DNA from: Bacteroidales bacterium
Lineage (GTDB): Bacteria; Bacteroidota; Bacteroidia; Bacteroidales; JAGOPY01
Reading direction: 5' to 3'
DNA: 64,000 nucleotides
NCBI GenBank assembly: GCA_023229505.1
Contig: JALNZD010000010.1
Coordinates: 1-64,000 of the forward strand
Made by a program: the position numbers and the translations under genes. The notes under the pieces were generated by a model. That model made no database searches and was not told the DNA's origin. It worked only from the letters and a program-made list of their open reading frames with translations. Each line of letters begins with the position of its first letter. Position 1 is the first letter of the stretch. Positions 34,473 through 43,781 of the stretch are shown here, piece after piece.

Positions 34473-34826
34473 ACTGAATAATTTTTAAATCATTAAACCC
34501 AGAAAGAACATGGTGATATTAACTTACAGTATCATAAAAAGGGGAAAGTCTCTTATCTCATTGATATTCAATACCTTTTAGGCATCGAATTTTTCAGGCT
34601 GCCTTTTCCATGCGTAAAAATATAAAATGCAATAATACCTATTTCATTTCTGAAATAAAAGATTTTTCTATTAACCTTATTGATCTTTTTCCGGTTTGCA
34701 AAAAGCCGGCAAATTCTGTCTTTAAGGCAGAGTTGCAACCTATGTAAAGGAATGGGGACCCGAATTAAAACACTGTAAAATTTTCTTTCCCCATCGTGTA
34801 ATCAATCTCATCATTTTTTATAAACT
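34473..34826. other. Intergenic stretch without recognised gene
   Basis: AT-rich sequence between the C25 gene start and the solo repeat. I looked for TAnnTTTG on the minus strand and found none, so the promoter of the pgs cluster is unassigned. A small CCGG-N11-CCGG hairpin occurs near 34692-34710. No open frame with coding character. Confidence 0.4.
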
Positions 34827-34905
34827 GGGGCGGGTATATTTGGGTGATTTGTTTAATTAACAATATGTAGTCCGTTTATTTTTAACCACTAAGGCGCACT
34901 AAGGA
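34827..34905. repeat. Dispersed repeat, copy B (solo left end)
   Basis: GGGGCGGGTATATTTGGGTG ... TTTAATTAACA ... TTTAACCACTAAGGCGCACT matches copy A at 19806-19887, including the outer 20 bp of the inverted repeat of the GxxExxY unit. No gene and no partner inverted repeat follow. Confidence 0.75.
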
Positions 34906-34964
34906 CTGATATTACCAAATCATTATCATTTCGTAAGCTTCGTTTTTTGTAAGCTGATATTCAC

Positions 34965-34972
34965 TACTTTTG
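34965..34972 (+). promoter_or_regulatory. -7 box upstream of fusA
   Basis: TACTTTTG followed by CAGCC. The leader would be about 105 nt and contains the 7-bp array at 35000-35076. Confidence 0.55.
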
Positions 34973-34999
34973 CAGCCCTTTTTAAAATCCTTGCGGATT

Positions 35000-35076
35000 C
35001 AGTCGGCAGTCGGCAGTCGGATACTAGAAACTGGATTTTAGAATCCCGAACTTAAAATTTAAAATTTAAAATTAAT
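35000..35076. repeat. 7-bp periodic array in the fusA leader
   Basis: Eleven heptamers: CAGTCGG x3, ATACTAG, AAACTGG, ATTTTAG, AATCCCG, AACTTAA, AATTTAA x2, AATTAAT. It ends 4 nt before the GTG start of fusA and lies wholly in the predicted leader mRNA. Confidence 0.85.
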
Positions 35077-35080
35077 CATT

Positions 35081-37159
35081 GTGCCTTTAAACAAACTTCG
35101 CAATATTGGTATCGCCGCGCATATTGATGCCGGAAAGACAACCGTTACCGAAAGAATATTATTCTACACCGGTGTCACCCGTAAAATGGGTGAGGTCCAT
35201 GACGGGCAGGCCACCATGGATTTCATGAAACAGGAACAGGAACGGGGCATCACCATTGCTTCCGCTGCCATCTCCTGCGAATGGAAAGACTCACATATCA
35301 ACCTTATCGACACGCCGGGACACGTCGACTTCACCGTTGAAGTGGAACGCTCACTGCGGGTGATCGATGGCATGATAGCCCTGTTTTGCGCCGTCGGTGG
35401 CGTAGAACCTCAGAGTGAAACCGTCTGGAACCAGGCTGATCGTTATAAAGTGCCGCGTATAGCCTTTATCAACAAAATGGATCGCACCGGTGCTGATTTT
35501 TTTGATGTGGTCACCCAGATGAACCAGGTATTAGATGCAAATGCCATCGCTTTCCAGATCCCGATGGGGGTGGAAGAAGATTTCGAAGGAATCATTGATA
35601 TCATAGAAGAAAAAGCTTACCTGTTTAAAGATAATACCAGGGAAGAGCTCCCAGTCCCTGCCCAATACAGGGAAAAGGTCGCCGAAGCAAGGGCATTGCT
35701 TATTGAAAGGCTTGCCGATTTTAACGATGAGGTAGCGGAACTTTTCCTTGAAGATAAAGAAGTCAGTAATGAATTGCTCAAAACTGCCGCCCGTGGAGCG
35801 ACCTTACGGCTCAATATCACACCGGTATTCTGTGGTGCAGCTTATAAAAATAAGGGCGTTCAGCTACTGCTCAATGCGGTCATTGATTATCTCCCCTCCC
35901 CGCTCGATATTACTGCAACCGTAGGAACCGATGTGGATAATCCTGAAAAATCCCATGTCCGCCATCCTTCCGTCCGTGATCCTTTTTCCGCTTTGGCTTT
36001 TAAACTGATCAACGATCCTTTTGTAGGGCAACAGACCTTTATCCGTGTTTATTCCGGCCTGCTGAAAAGCGGGATGCAGGTGCTTAATTCAACAAAAGAC
36101 AAACACGAACGGATCGGCCGTATCATGAAGATCCACGCAAAGGACCGTGAAGAAGTCAGTGAAGCCGGCCCAGGAGATATTGTCGCCCTGATCGGCCTGA
36201 AGTTGACGAAAACCGGCGATACCTTGTGCGACCCCAGCCATCCTTTGCACCTGGAATCGATTACTGTGCCCCTCACCGTCATAGAAATGAAAATCGTGCC
36301 TGCATCACGTAAAGATCAGAGCAAGCTTGGAGAGGCCTTGCATAAGCTCTCCAATGAAGATCCTTCTTTCAACATCCGTTATGATGAAGAAACTGAAGAA
36401 ACCGTTATCGCAGGGATGGGCGAACTTCACCTCGAGATTATCATCGACCGGCTGAAACATGAATTCGGCGTTGAAGTTGAGATCAGCGAACCTTCGGTAG
36501 CTTACCGGGAAACCATAACTGCCGAAGTGGAAGTTTCCCACCGGCATTCGAAGCAGACCGGTGGCAAGGGCCAGTTTGCCGAAACCCACATGCGGCTTGA
36601 ACCTAACGAAGGCAACGGCTATGAATTTGTCGACCGGATCAAGGGCGGCGCTATTCCTCTGGAATTTATACCCTCAGTAAACAAAGGCATCCAGAAAACT
36701 ATTGCACAGGGCGTTCTGTCGGGCTTCCCGGTAGTCGATATCAGGGTGGTGCTCCATGATGGCAAATTCCACCCTGTTGATTCCTCCGATATGGCTTTCC
36801 AGACCTGTGGTTCCATTTGCTTCAAAGAGGGTTTTATGAAAGCCGGTCCGGTCCTGCTCGAACCGATCATGAAAGTTGAGATCAATACCCCTGATGATTA
36901 CATCGGCGATATCGTCGGCAACCTGAATAAACGTCGAGGAAAGGTCGAATCTTTGCGCCGCCACCGTAAAGGTTCTCAGAAAGTGCTGGCATTCGTTCCG
37001 TTAGTTGAAATGTTCGGTTACGCCACGGCCCTCAGGAACATTTCAAGTGGCCGGGCAAGCTTCTCTATGGACTTTTTCAAATACATGGCGCTTAGCAAAG
37101 CTGTCCAGGAAGAGGTGTTAAGGAAACTGGCCGAGAAAAAAGCGGCGATGAAGAAATAG
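35081..37159 (+). CDS. fusA: Elongation factor G
   Basis: A 692-residue translational GTPase that drives ribosomal translocation. GTG start (MPLNKLRNIGIAAHID). All G motifs are intact: AHIDAGKTT, GITI switch, DTPGH, NKMD and GAA. Domains II-V follow, with domain IV at about 475-600 (KQTGGKGQFAETHMRLEP) and domain V to the end. It stands alone, outside an rpsL-rpsG context, so it could be a second EF-G paralogue; the intact GTPase motifs argue against the GTPase-deficient EF-G2 type known in Bacteroides. Confidence 0.93.
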   Translation: MPLNKLRNIGIAAHIDAGKTTVTERILFYTGVTRKMGEVHDGQATMDFMKQEQERGITIASAAISCEWKDSHINLIDTPGHVDFTVEVERSLRVIDGMIALFCAVGGVEPQSETVWNQADRYKVPRIAFINKMDRTGADFFDVVTQMNQVLDANAIAFQIPMGVEEDFEGIIDIIEEKAYLFKDNTREELPVPAQYREKVAEARALLIERLADFNDEVAELFLEDKEVSNELLKTAARGATLRLNITPVFCGAAYKNKGVQLLLNAVIDYLPSPLDITATVGTDVDNPEKSHVRHPSVRDPFSALAFKLINDPFVGQQTFIRVYSGLLKSGMQVLNSTKDKHERIGRIMKIHAKDREEVSEAGPGDIVALIGLKLTKTGDTLCDPSHPLHLESITVPLTVIEMKIVPASRKDQSKLGEALHKLSNEDPSFNIRYDEETEETVIAGMGELHLEIIIDRLKHEFGVEVEISEPSVAYRETITAEVEVSHRHSKQTGGKGQFAETHMRLEPNEGNGYEFVDRIKGGAIPLEFIPSVNKGIQKTIAQGVLSGFPVVDIRVVLHDGKFHPVDSSDMAFQTCGSICFKEGFMKAGPVLLEPIMKVEINTPDDYIGDIVGNLNKRRGKVESLRRHRKGSQKVLAFVPLVEMFGYATALRNISSGRASFSMDFFKYMALSKAVQEEVLRKLAEKKAAMKK

Positions 37160-37208
37160 ACTCTAATTATTTTTTACCTAACTTTCTGGCAAATTCAAAT
37201 CCCCGAAT

Positions 37209-38129
37209 ATGCCTATTCCCACCTCAAGAACCAAAGAAGTTGCCCGGATCACAATCGATGCGGAAAAATGTAACGGCTGCGGACTCTGCATAGATGTTTG
37301 CAAGGACTTCGGCATCATTATAAAAGATGGAAAAGCTGTAGTATCTGGTCAGCCGATATTCGGCTGTATCGGCTGCGGACACTGTATGGCCCTCTGCCCG
37401 AAAGGGGCCATTAAGATCGAAGGGAGATTTACTTCTCCGGATGATCTGTTCCCATTGCCTGACAAGTCGGGAATGGCTTCATATGATGCTCTTCTGAAAC
37501 TATTCCAGCGAAGAAGGAGCATACGGGAATTCAAAAACAAGCCTGTTGAACAGGAACTGATCGATAAAATAATTACTGCAGCTTCCACTGCCCCGATGGG
37601 ATTACCGCCTTCAGATGTGAGTATCCTGGTAATCAATGGGAAAGAAAAAGCATTCCGGTTTTCCAAAGATTATTGCGAATACCTTGTAAACTTAAAATGG
37701 ATGGTAACACCCATCGGTCTTTTCTTTATGCGGCTTTTCTATGGTAAGGAAAACGGGGAAATGTTCCGGGATTTTATCAAACCATTGATTGATACTTATG
37801 TCGGATATATGAAAAAAGGCGAAAACCTGGTAATGTATGATGCCCCATTAGCTCTTTATTTCTATGGGTCCCCCTATACCGATCCGGCCGATCCGCTTAT
37901 CGCAGCCACCTATGCCATGACTGCGGCCGAATCTCTTGGTCTGGGAACCTGCATGCTCGGCGGAATCCATCCTTTCATCCAGTCGGGCAGGGCGGCAAGG
38001 AAATTTCGTGAAAAACAAGGTATCCGGTTTAAAAGCCGCGAAGGCTTATTTCTCATCATCGGTCATCCAAGGGTAAAATACCAGAATGGGATCAAAAGGA
38101 CTTTTGCGAATATCGATTACCATTCCTAG
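37209..38129 (+). CDS. Ferredoxin-nitroreductase fusion protein
   Basis: A 306-residue protein. The N-terminus carries two 4Fe-4S clusters (CNGCGLCIDVCKDFG and CIGCGHCMALCPKG). Then comes a nitroreductase-type flavin domain (about 95-300: RRRSIREFKNKPVEQ for FMN phosphate binding, ASTAPMGLPPSDVSILVI, AAESLGLGTCMLGG). Such fusions are oxygen-sensitive FMN oxidoreductases that take electrons from ferredoxin-type clusters; the substrate is unknown. It starts 49 nt after fusA. Its stop overlaps that of the convergent MFS gene (CTAG). Confidence 0.88.
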   Translation: MPIPTSRTKEVARITIDAEKCNGCGLCIDVCKDFGIIIKDGKAVVSGQPIFGCIGCGHCMALCPKGAIKIEGRFTSPDDLFPLPDKSGMASYDALLKLFQRRRSIREFKNKPVEQELIDKIITAASTAPMGLPPSDVSILVINGKEKAFRFSKDYCEYLVNLKWMVTPIGLFFMRLFYGKENGEMFRDFIKPLIDTYVGYMKKGENLVMYDAPLALYFYGSPYTDPADPLIAATYAMTAAESLGLGTCMLGGIHPFIQSGRAARKFREKQGIRFKSREGLFLIIGHPRVKYQNGIKRTFANIDYHS

Positions 38130-39346
38130 CTCCCTTTTATAAGCGCTGACTCCTTCAAAAATGCCGAAAGCAGCAGGCTTAATGCCATCAGCCCGCATAG
38201 TACGATCAGCGGCATTGACATCGAGCCGGTTGCCGCGGATTTAAAACTGTCCATGCCAAATATAAAAGCTATCCCGGATATCTGGCCCATTAACAGGAGC
38301 AACCCGTTAGTCGTGCCTTCAGGTGCCGGATAAGCCACTTCAGCGCCATACTGGAACCCGATTGGACCAGCGCTGAGCAGGAAGAAACCCATGGTAAAAG
38401 CAGAAGCAAGAAGAAGCCCGTATGCTGTGGCAAAGGTCACACCGGCAAGCCCAATGGTGGCCCCGGCCAGTGAAAGGAGAATGAAAGGCACCCTCCTGCG
38501 GTAACGGTCGGAGAGCGCGGGAATGACCAATGCACCTGCTATACCGCCCACAATCATAAGCCCCCCGGTCATGCCGGCCTGCGTGATCGAAAAGCCCCTT
38601 GGCCCCACGATGTTCTCGATCCAGGTAGTCACGGCATTAAATACACCCAGGCCGATAAAGAAGATGATCATAAGCAGGATGAATTGTCGTTTATGTAAAG
38701 CTTGCTTAAGCCCATCAAAAACCATCGACCGTTTTTCCTGTTCCGGTGAGCATGGTGGTGTCGGAGGATTTTCCTTAGCAAGGGTAAAAAAGGCCACCGC
38801 GAATAAAGCAGAGATGATCCCGTAGATGAAAAGCATTTTTCCAATGCCGAAAGCAATGGTGATATAGGGAGTCATCGCTATGCCCAGGAAAATCCCTGCG
38901 TACATTGCCAGCGTCCCAAGACCGGAGGCCGTGGCCCGTTCATTGACTGGAAACCATCGCGCAGCAATCTTGGTAATTGCGTTAAGAATAAATGGTTGCC
39001 CGATGGCAATGCCTATTTGAGCTAGAAGTGCCAGGGTATAGTTGGTCCCTGCCAAGCCTCTCAATAATCCGAAAACACCGGTCAATACAGCGCCGATACC
39101 CACGGCGGTGCGCATCCCATAAGTATCGATAACCCAGGATGCCGGAAGTGAGATTATAATATAGACGATCATAAAACACATCGACAAAAGCCCGACACTC
39201 AAATCCGATACCTGGTAATAAGTGGCGGCGCTGCTGGTAATAGGGGCATAGGTGATCCATAACAACTGGTTCATAATAACGACCAGCATGAAAGCCAGCA
39301 GCACGACCCAGCGGTAGCGGTAAACTTTATATGTTGTTTGTTTCAT
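38126..39346 (-). CDS. MFS transporter (FLVCR/SLC49-like)
   Basis: A 406-residue, 12-helix permease. The start at 39346 (MKQTTYKVYRYRW) is preferred; the longer frame reads through a palindrome. Features: SVGLLSMCFMIVYIIISLPASWVIDTYG (MFS motif A region in loop 2-3), a central loop with QEKRSMV, and DRYRRRVPF between helices 8 and 9. The profile resembles FLVCR/DIRC2 relatives; the transported compound is not inferable. A near-consensus -7 (TACTTTTA, 39363-39370) precedes it. Confidence 0.82.
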   Translation of the reverse strand: MKQTTYKVYRYRWVVLLAFMLVVIMNQLLWITYAPITSSAATYYQVSDLSVGLLSMCFMIVYIIISLPASWVIDTYGMRTAVGIGAVLTGVFGLLRGLAGTNYTLALLAQIGIAIGQPFILNAITKIAARWFPVNERATASGLGTLAMYAGIFLGIAMTPYITIAFGIGKMLFIYGIISALFAVAFFTLAKENPPTPPCSPEQEKRSMVFDGLKQALHKRQFILLMIIFFIGLGVFNAVTTWIENIVGPRGFSITQAGMTGGLMIVGGIAGALVIPALSDRYRRRVPFILLSLAGATIGLAGVTFATAYGLLLASAFTMGFFLLSAGPIGFQYGAEVAYPAPEGTTNGLLLLMGQISGIAFIFGMDSFKSAATGSMSMPLIVLCGLMALSLLLSAFLKESALIKGS

Positions 39347-39380
39347 GATTTCGGATTTCCGGTAAAAGTAACAATTTACA

Positions 39381-39408
39381 GGGTTTCCAACCCTCGGGTT
39401 GGAAACCC
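39381..39408. repeat. Perfect 13-bp palindrome with T run
   Basis: GGGTTTCCAACCC - TC - GGGTTGGAAACCC followed by TCTTTTT on the plus strand. It has the form of an intrinsic terminator but lies between divergent genes (MFS leftward, porin rightward), 10 bp before the Pho-box repeats. Confidence 0.7.
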
Positions 39409-39418
39409 TCTTTTTCAC

Positions 39419-39474
39419 TTAACAATTTGATAACATTTCCTTAAAATTTATTTAATAATAGATGTGGAATTTTG
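39419..39474 (+). promoter_or_regulatory. Candidate Pho box and -7 box of the porin-pst operon
   Basis: Four 11-bp units: TTAACAATTTG, ATAACATTTCC, TTAAAATTTAT, TTAATAATAGA (39419-39462). Then come 4 bp, then GAATTTTG (39467-39474) as -7 box. The ATG of the porin is 23 nt further on. The repeats cover the -33 region, as expected of a PhoB-activated promoter. Confidence 0.65.
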
Positions 39475-39497
39475 CACAACTTTTACCAAACCGTAAA

Positions 39498-40841
39498 ATG
39501 ACTATCCCATTAAGATTTTTTAAAGCAGTAATGATTCTCGCAGTCATTATCGAATCCGGTATTTCAGCCTATTCACAAGAAGTCTATTCAAAGGCTATTC
39601 AGCAGTCGGCCGATACCCTCAACGCTAAAATTGAAAATGTAAAATCCGATCTTGATTTTCTTAAAAATCTTAAAATAACCGGTTATATCCAGGCACAATG
39701 GCAATGTGCCGATAGCAATGGTATTTCATCATTTTCGGGCGGTAATTTCCCAAAAAACGCCGATAACCGGTTCTCAGTAAGAAGAGGCCGGGTAAAATTT
39801 GCTTATACGGGTACGCTTACTCAATTTGTGCTGCAAATTGATGCAACAGAGCGCGGAGTGGCACTGAAAGATGCGTATGTCAATTTCAAAGACCCCTGGT
39901 TGCAAATGTTTACCATACAGGGCGGGATGTTCAACCGTCCTTTCGGCTTTGAAATAGCCTATTCCTCCAGCATGAGAGAAACCCCTGAAAGGGCAAGGAT
40001 CACGCAAACCTTATTCCCCGGAGAACGTGACCTGGGTGCCATGCTTACCATCCAGCCGCGCAAAGAATCCCGCTTTAACTTCATTCGTTTAAATGCTGCC
40101 CTTATTGCTGGAAACGCGATTGCATCTGAAATAGATTCAAAAAAAGATTTCGTAGGACAACTGGGAATAAATAAAACCACCCGTAATGAAAAATTCCGCT
40201 ATGCCGTCGGGATTTCTTATTACAACGGAGGTGTATTCCAGGAAACCAAGAAAGTCTGTAACATGGTTACCCTGGCCGACGGAATGACAAAAGGCTTCGT
40301 GGTCGATTCCACAGAATCCAATAAAGGACAATATGCAAAACGGGAATATTTTGGCGCCGACGCACAGGTCAGCCTCGATTGGTTTCTTGGCGTAACAACA
40401 TTGCGTGGTGAATACCTTTGGGGTTCCCAACCGGGTAGCTCAAAATCCAATGTCAGTCCTACCAACAGGTCAATCCCGGCAACTCCCGATCCGATTGATA
40501 CTTATAACAGGTCTTTCAATGGCGGGTATGTTTACCTGGTGCAAAACATCCTTAACTCCAGGCACGAGGTTGTTGTAAAATATGATTTCTTCGACCCGAA
40601 TATTAAAGTTAAAGGCACGGATGCCAAATCCACGGTACCTGAAACAACGATCAAGACCGGACTGACTGGTGCTGACGTAAGCTATACAACCTGGGGTTTT
40701 GGCTACAACGTGCACATTGCCACCAATGTTAAGCTGATGGCATATTATGAGGTAGTTAAAAATGAAAGCACCTCGATAAATGGTTATTCTAATGACCTGA
40801 AGGATAATGTATTCACCCTCAGGGCACAGTTCAAGTTTTAA
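39498..40841 (+). CDS. Phosphate-selective porin O/P-like protein
   Basis: A 447-residue outer membrane porin. The start ATG 39498 (MTIPLRFFKAV) gives a proper signal peptide (SGISAYSQ); the frame is open 36 nt upstream. A short coiled-coil segment (about 30-50) precedes a barrel with the OprO/OprP pattern: FSVRRGRVKFAYTGTLTQFVLQID, GGMFNRPFGFEIAYSSSMRE, FPGERDLGAMLTIQP. It ends in an aromatic strand, FTLRAQFKF. It presumably admits phosphate under starvation. First gene of the pst operon, 33 nt before pstS. Confidence 0.88.
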   Translation: MTIPLRFFKAVMILAVIIESGISAYSQEVYSKAIQQSADTLNAKIENVKSDLDFLKNLKITGYIQAQWQCADSNGISSFSGGNFPKNADNRFSVRRGRVKFAYTGTLTQFVLQIDATERGVALKDAYVNFKDPWLQMFTIQGGMFNRPFGFEIAYSSSMRETPERARITQTLFPGERDLGAMLTIQPRKESRFNFIRLNAALIAGNAIASEIDSKKDFVGQLGINKTTRNEKFRYAVGISYYNGGVFQETKKVCNMVTLADGMTKGFVVDSTESNKGQYAKREYFGADAQVSLDWFLGVTTLRGEYLWGSQPGSSKSNVSPTNRSIPATPDPIDTYNRSFNGGYVYLVQNILNSRHEVVVKYDFFDPNIKVKGTDAKSTVPETTIKTGLTGADVSYTTWGFGYNVHIATNVKLMAYYEVVKNESTSINGYSNDLKDNVFTLRAQFKF

Positions 40842-40874
40842 TCGTTATTTAATGTAATTTTAAAATAAAAAACA

Positions 40875-41702
40875 ATGAAGAAATTAATTTTCGTTTTCGT
40901 CATCATGGCCCTTCTGCCTCAACTTTACTCGCAGAATGTCAATTGTAAGATCAAAGGAAGTGATACTGTCCTTCCTCTTACACAGAAAGAAGCCGAAGTG
41001 TTCATGAAAAAATACCCCGGTTCATCTATAATGGTGACGGGAGGCGGCTCCGGTGTGGGTCTGGCCGCTTTGCAGAATGGTACCACGGATATCGCCCAGT
41101 CATCCAGGAAAATGAAACTGGATGAGAAGATGAAATTACAGGACGCAGGAAAAGTTTTTACTGAATCCATTATCGCTTATGATGCACTTGCCGTGATCGT
41201 GAATCCTTCAAACAAGGTTAACCAGTTAACCCGGGAACAACTGGAAAGTATCTATACCGGCAAGGTAACAAACTGGAAAGAAGTTGACGGTGACGACATG
41301 CCGATCGTGGTTTATTCCAGGGAGTCAAGTTCAGGCACCTTCGAATTTTTCAAAGAGCATGTGCTTAATAAAAAGAACTTTACCCCTTCTGCCCTGCTGA
41401 TGCCGGCAACCGGTGCTATTGTGCAGTCGGTCAGCCAGACAAAGGGTGCGATCGGCTACGTGGGTCTTGCATACCTGGAAGCCGATGTCAAAGCACTTAA
41501 AGTCAGCTATGATAAAGGAGTGACTTACGTTGTGCCATCCGTGGAAAACGCAATGAACAAAACTTATCCCATCTCCAGGCCTTTGTATTATTATTATCTT
41601 AACAGTGCTGAAAAAGCTGTAAAACCGCTTATAGATTTTATTCTTTCAACTGAAGGGCAGAAAATTGTAAAGGAAGTAGGGTATGTACCGGTCGGTCAAT
41701 GA
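40875..41702 (+). CDS. pstS: Phosphate ABC transporter substrate-binding protein
   Basis: A 275-residue periplasmic binding protein with signal peptide (LPQLYSQ). Phosphate-site motifs are visible: IKGSDTVLPL, GGGSGVGLAAL, DIAQSSRKM, and SRESSSGTFEFFKEHV. It captures phosphate for PstCAB. It overlaps pstC by 4 nt (ATGA). Confidence 0.95.
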   Translation: MKKLIFVFVIMALLPQLYSQNVNCKIKGSDTVLPLTQKEAEVFMKKYPGSSIMVTGGGSGVGLAALQNGTTDIAQSSRKMKLDEKMKLQDAGKVFTESIIAYDALAVIVNPSNKVNQLTREQLESIYTGKVTNWKEVDGDDMPIVVYSRESSSGTFEFFKEHVLNKKNFTPSALLMPATGAIVQSVSQTKGAIGYVGLAYLEADVKALKVSYDKGVTYVVPSVENAMNKTYPISRPLYYYYLNSAEKAVKPLIDFILSTEGQKIVKEVGYVPVGQ

Positions 41703-42904
41703 GAAAATATAGAAAATACGGGGAAAAATTTATTGAAGGCGTCCTGTTTTCAAGTAGCACTGTCACAAGCCTCACGGTCATCCTGATCATCATTTTTCTT
41801 TTCAGGGAAGGGATTGGCCTTTTCCAGAGCAAACCGATCGACAAAGGATATGTTTTTGCCCTTAACATCAATAACCCCGTTAAAGAACTCAGCGCAAAAC
41901 AACTGAAAGATATCTTTAACCAGGACATCACCAACTGGAAACATGTTGGCGGTAATAATGATACGATCATGCTGCTCACGATCAATGAAATCCCCAACTA
42001 CTATACCGAAGAGGAGATGGGTCCTGAAATGGAACATCTACCGATGTTGGTGGATAAACTGATTCAGGAAAATATAGGCGCGATAGTTTTTATTTCTGAG
42101 AAATATATGCCCCCCGACTTTCATGGTTATCTCCTGAAGGTGAAGAATATCAGCCCGAAAGAATTTGTCCTCGGAAAAGAATGGTACCCTACTGCAGAGC
42201 CGGTCCCGCTTTTTGGGGTATGGCCGCTGATCACGGGAACCCTGTTGGTTACACTCGGGGCCATCTTGATTGCTTTGCCGCTCGGATTGGCAACCGCGAT
42301 CTTCATGGCTGAAGTATCCTCTTTCAGGCTGCGCAATATACTCAAACCATTGGTTGAGCTTCTCGCGGGCATTCCATCTGTTGTCTATGGCTTTTTCGGT
42401 CTCGTCGTTATAGTTCCTTTGATCCAGCAGGTCTTTCACCTTGATGTTGGCGAAACGGTCCTGGCAGGCAGTATCGTTCTTGGGATCATGGCCTTGCCAA
42501 CAATCATTACCATATCCGAAGATGCCATCCGAACCACCCCAAAATCCCTTAAAGAAGCCAGCCTCGCTTTGGGAGCAACCCGCTGGCAAACGATGGTCCG
42601 CGTGGTTATTCCTTATGCCAGATCCGGGATTACTACCGCCATAATCCTGGGTATTGGCAGGGCGATCGGCGAAACAATGGCCGTATTAATGGTTACGGGG
42701 AATGCCGCCATGATCCCTCATTCTTTCCTTGTCCCTGCAAGGACCATTCCGGCTACCATCGCTGCAGAACTCGGTGAATCACCCTATGGAGGCCTTCATT
42801 TCCAGGCATTATTCGCGCTCGGGATTATCCTGTTCCTGTTCACCCTGATTATCAATTTCTCCATTGACCTCGTTAAAGGTCGTAAACATATTAAATCGCT
42901 CTGA
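41699..42904 (+). CDS. pstC: Phosphate ABC transporter permease PstC with PstS-like insert
   Basis: A 401-residue permease, about 80 longer than E. coli PstC. After helix 1 (about 18-40) there is an extracytoplasmic insert (about 44-165) that resembles the second lobe of PstS: NNPVKELSAKQLKDIFNQDITNWKHVGG parallels the PstS stretch with NQLTREQLESIYTGKVTNWK. The rest is a normal PstC core with the permease loop EASLALGATRWQTM. It imports phosphate together with PstA and PstB. Confidence 0.93.
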   Translation: MRKYRKYGEKFIEGVLFSSSTVTSLTVILIIIFLFREGIGLFQSKPIDKGYVFALNINNPVKELSAKQLKDIFNQDITNWKHVGGNNDTIMLLTINEIPNYYTEEEMGPEMEHLPMLVDKLIQENIGAIVFISEKYMPPDFHGYLLKVKNISPKEFVLGKEWYPTAEPVPLFGVWPLITGTLLVTLGAILIALPLGLATAIFMAEVSSFRLRNILKPLVELLAGIPSVVYGFFGLVVIVPLIQQVFHLDVGETVLAGSIVLGIMALPTIITISEDAIRTTPKSLKEASLALGATRWQTMVRVVIPYARSGITTAIILGIGRAIGETMAVLMVTGNAAMIPHSFLVPARTIPATIAAELGESPYGGLHFQALFALGIILFLFTLIINFSIDLVKGRKHIKSL

Positions 42905-42911
42905 TTGAAAC

Positions 42912-43769
42912 ATGACTAGAAAGCGGATCATACAGAAAATTGCATTTTCGATTTTCGGAGCGGTCAGTTTTGTCGTGGTAGCCGTGCTGTTTATCATCCT
43001 CGGTTTTATCGCGATCAAAGGTATCCGGGTTATCAGCTGGGAATTCCTTACTGCGATGCCTGACCAGGGTATGACTAAGGGAGGGATTTTCCCGGCAATC
43101 GTTGGTACGGCCTGCCTGATGGCCGGAAGCATGATCTTCGCTTTTCCTGTCGGTGTGCTCTCAGGGATTTATATTAATGAATTTCTGAAAGACAGCTTTT
43201 TCAAACGGTTTATCAGGATGATGACGGATAACCTCGCCGGTATCCCTTCCATTGTCTTCGGTCTCTTCGGGATGGCTTTATTCGTGAACTATCTTGACTT
43301 CGGCGATTCAATTATCGCTGGTTCGCTGACATTAGGTTTGCTTGTCCTACCGATTGTTATCAGGACAACGGAAGAGGCGCTGAAATCAGTCGAGGATTCA
43401 TTGCGGGTCGGCAGCCTGGCTCTTGGGGCCACAAAATTGCAAACCATCCAGAGGGTTGTGCTGCCCGTGGCTTTCCCAAACATCATCACCGGCCTGATTC
43501 TTTCCATCGGAAGGGTATCGGGTGAAACGGCACCGATCCTTTTCACTGTCGCAGCTTATTTTCTTCCCCGCTTACCGAACAGTGTCTTCGACCAGGTCAT
43601 GGCACTGCCTTATCACTTGTATGTATTGACAACCAGCGGTACGAATGTCGAAGAATCCAGGCCGATGGCTTACGGGACAGCCCTTGTGTTGATAATGATC
43701 GTTTTACTGATCAATTTGGCAGCCAGCGCCCTCCGGAAATATCTTGGGAAAAAAGTGAAAATGAATTAG
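42912..43769 (+). CDS. pstA: Phosphate ABC transporter permease PstA
   Basis: A 285-residue, six-helix permease. It has KGGIFPAIVGTACLMAG, NLAGIPSIVFGLFGMALFV and the EAA-type loop VGSLALGATKLQTIQRVVLP that docks on PstB. Standard length. Positioned 7 nt after pstC and 12 nt before pstB. Confidence 0.95.
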   Translation: MTRKRIIQKIAFSIFGAVSFVVVAVLFIILGFIAIKGIRVISWEFLTAMPDQGMTKGGIFPAIVGTACLMAGSMIFAFPVGVLSGIYINEFLKDSFFKRFIRMMTDNLAGIPSIVFGLFGMALFVNYLDFGDSIIAGSLTLGLLVLPIVIRTTEEALKSVEDSLRVGSLALGATKLQTIQRVVLPVAFPNIITGLILSIGRVSGETAPILFTVAAYFLPRLPNSVFDQVMALPYHLYVLTTSGTNVEESRPMAYGTALVLIMIVLLINLAASALRKYLGKKVKMN

Positions 43770-43781
43770 GATTATTGACCT

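Noticed and set aside
35081..37159. GTPase-deficient EF-G2 of the Bacteroides type
   Set aside because: G1, G3 and G4 motifs are intact.
39347..39418. N-terminal extension of the MFS protein
   Set aside because: The extra residues translate a palindrome; the membrane protein pattern starts at 39346.
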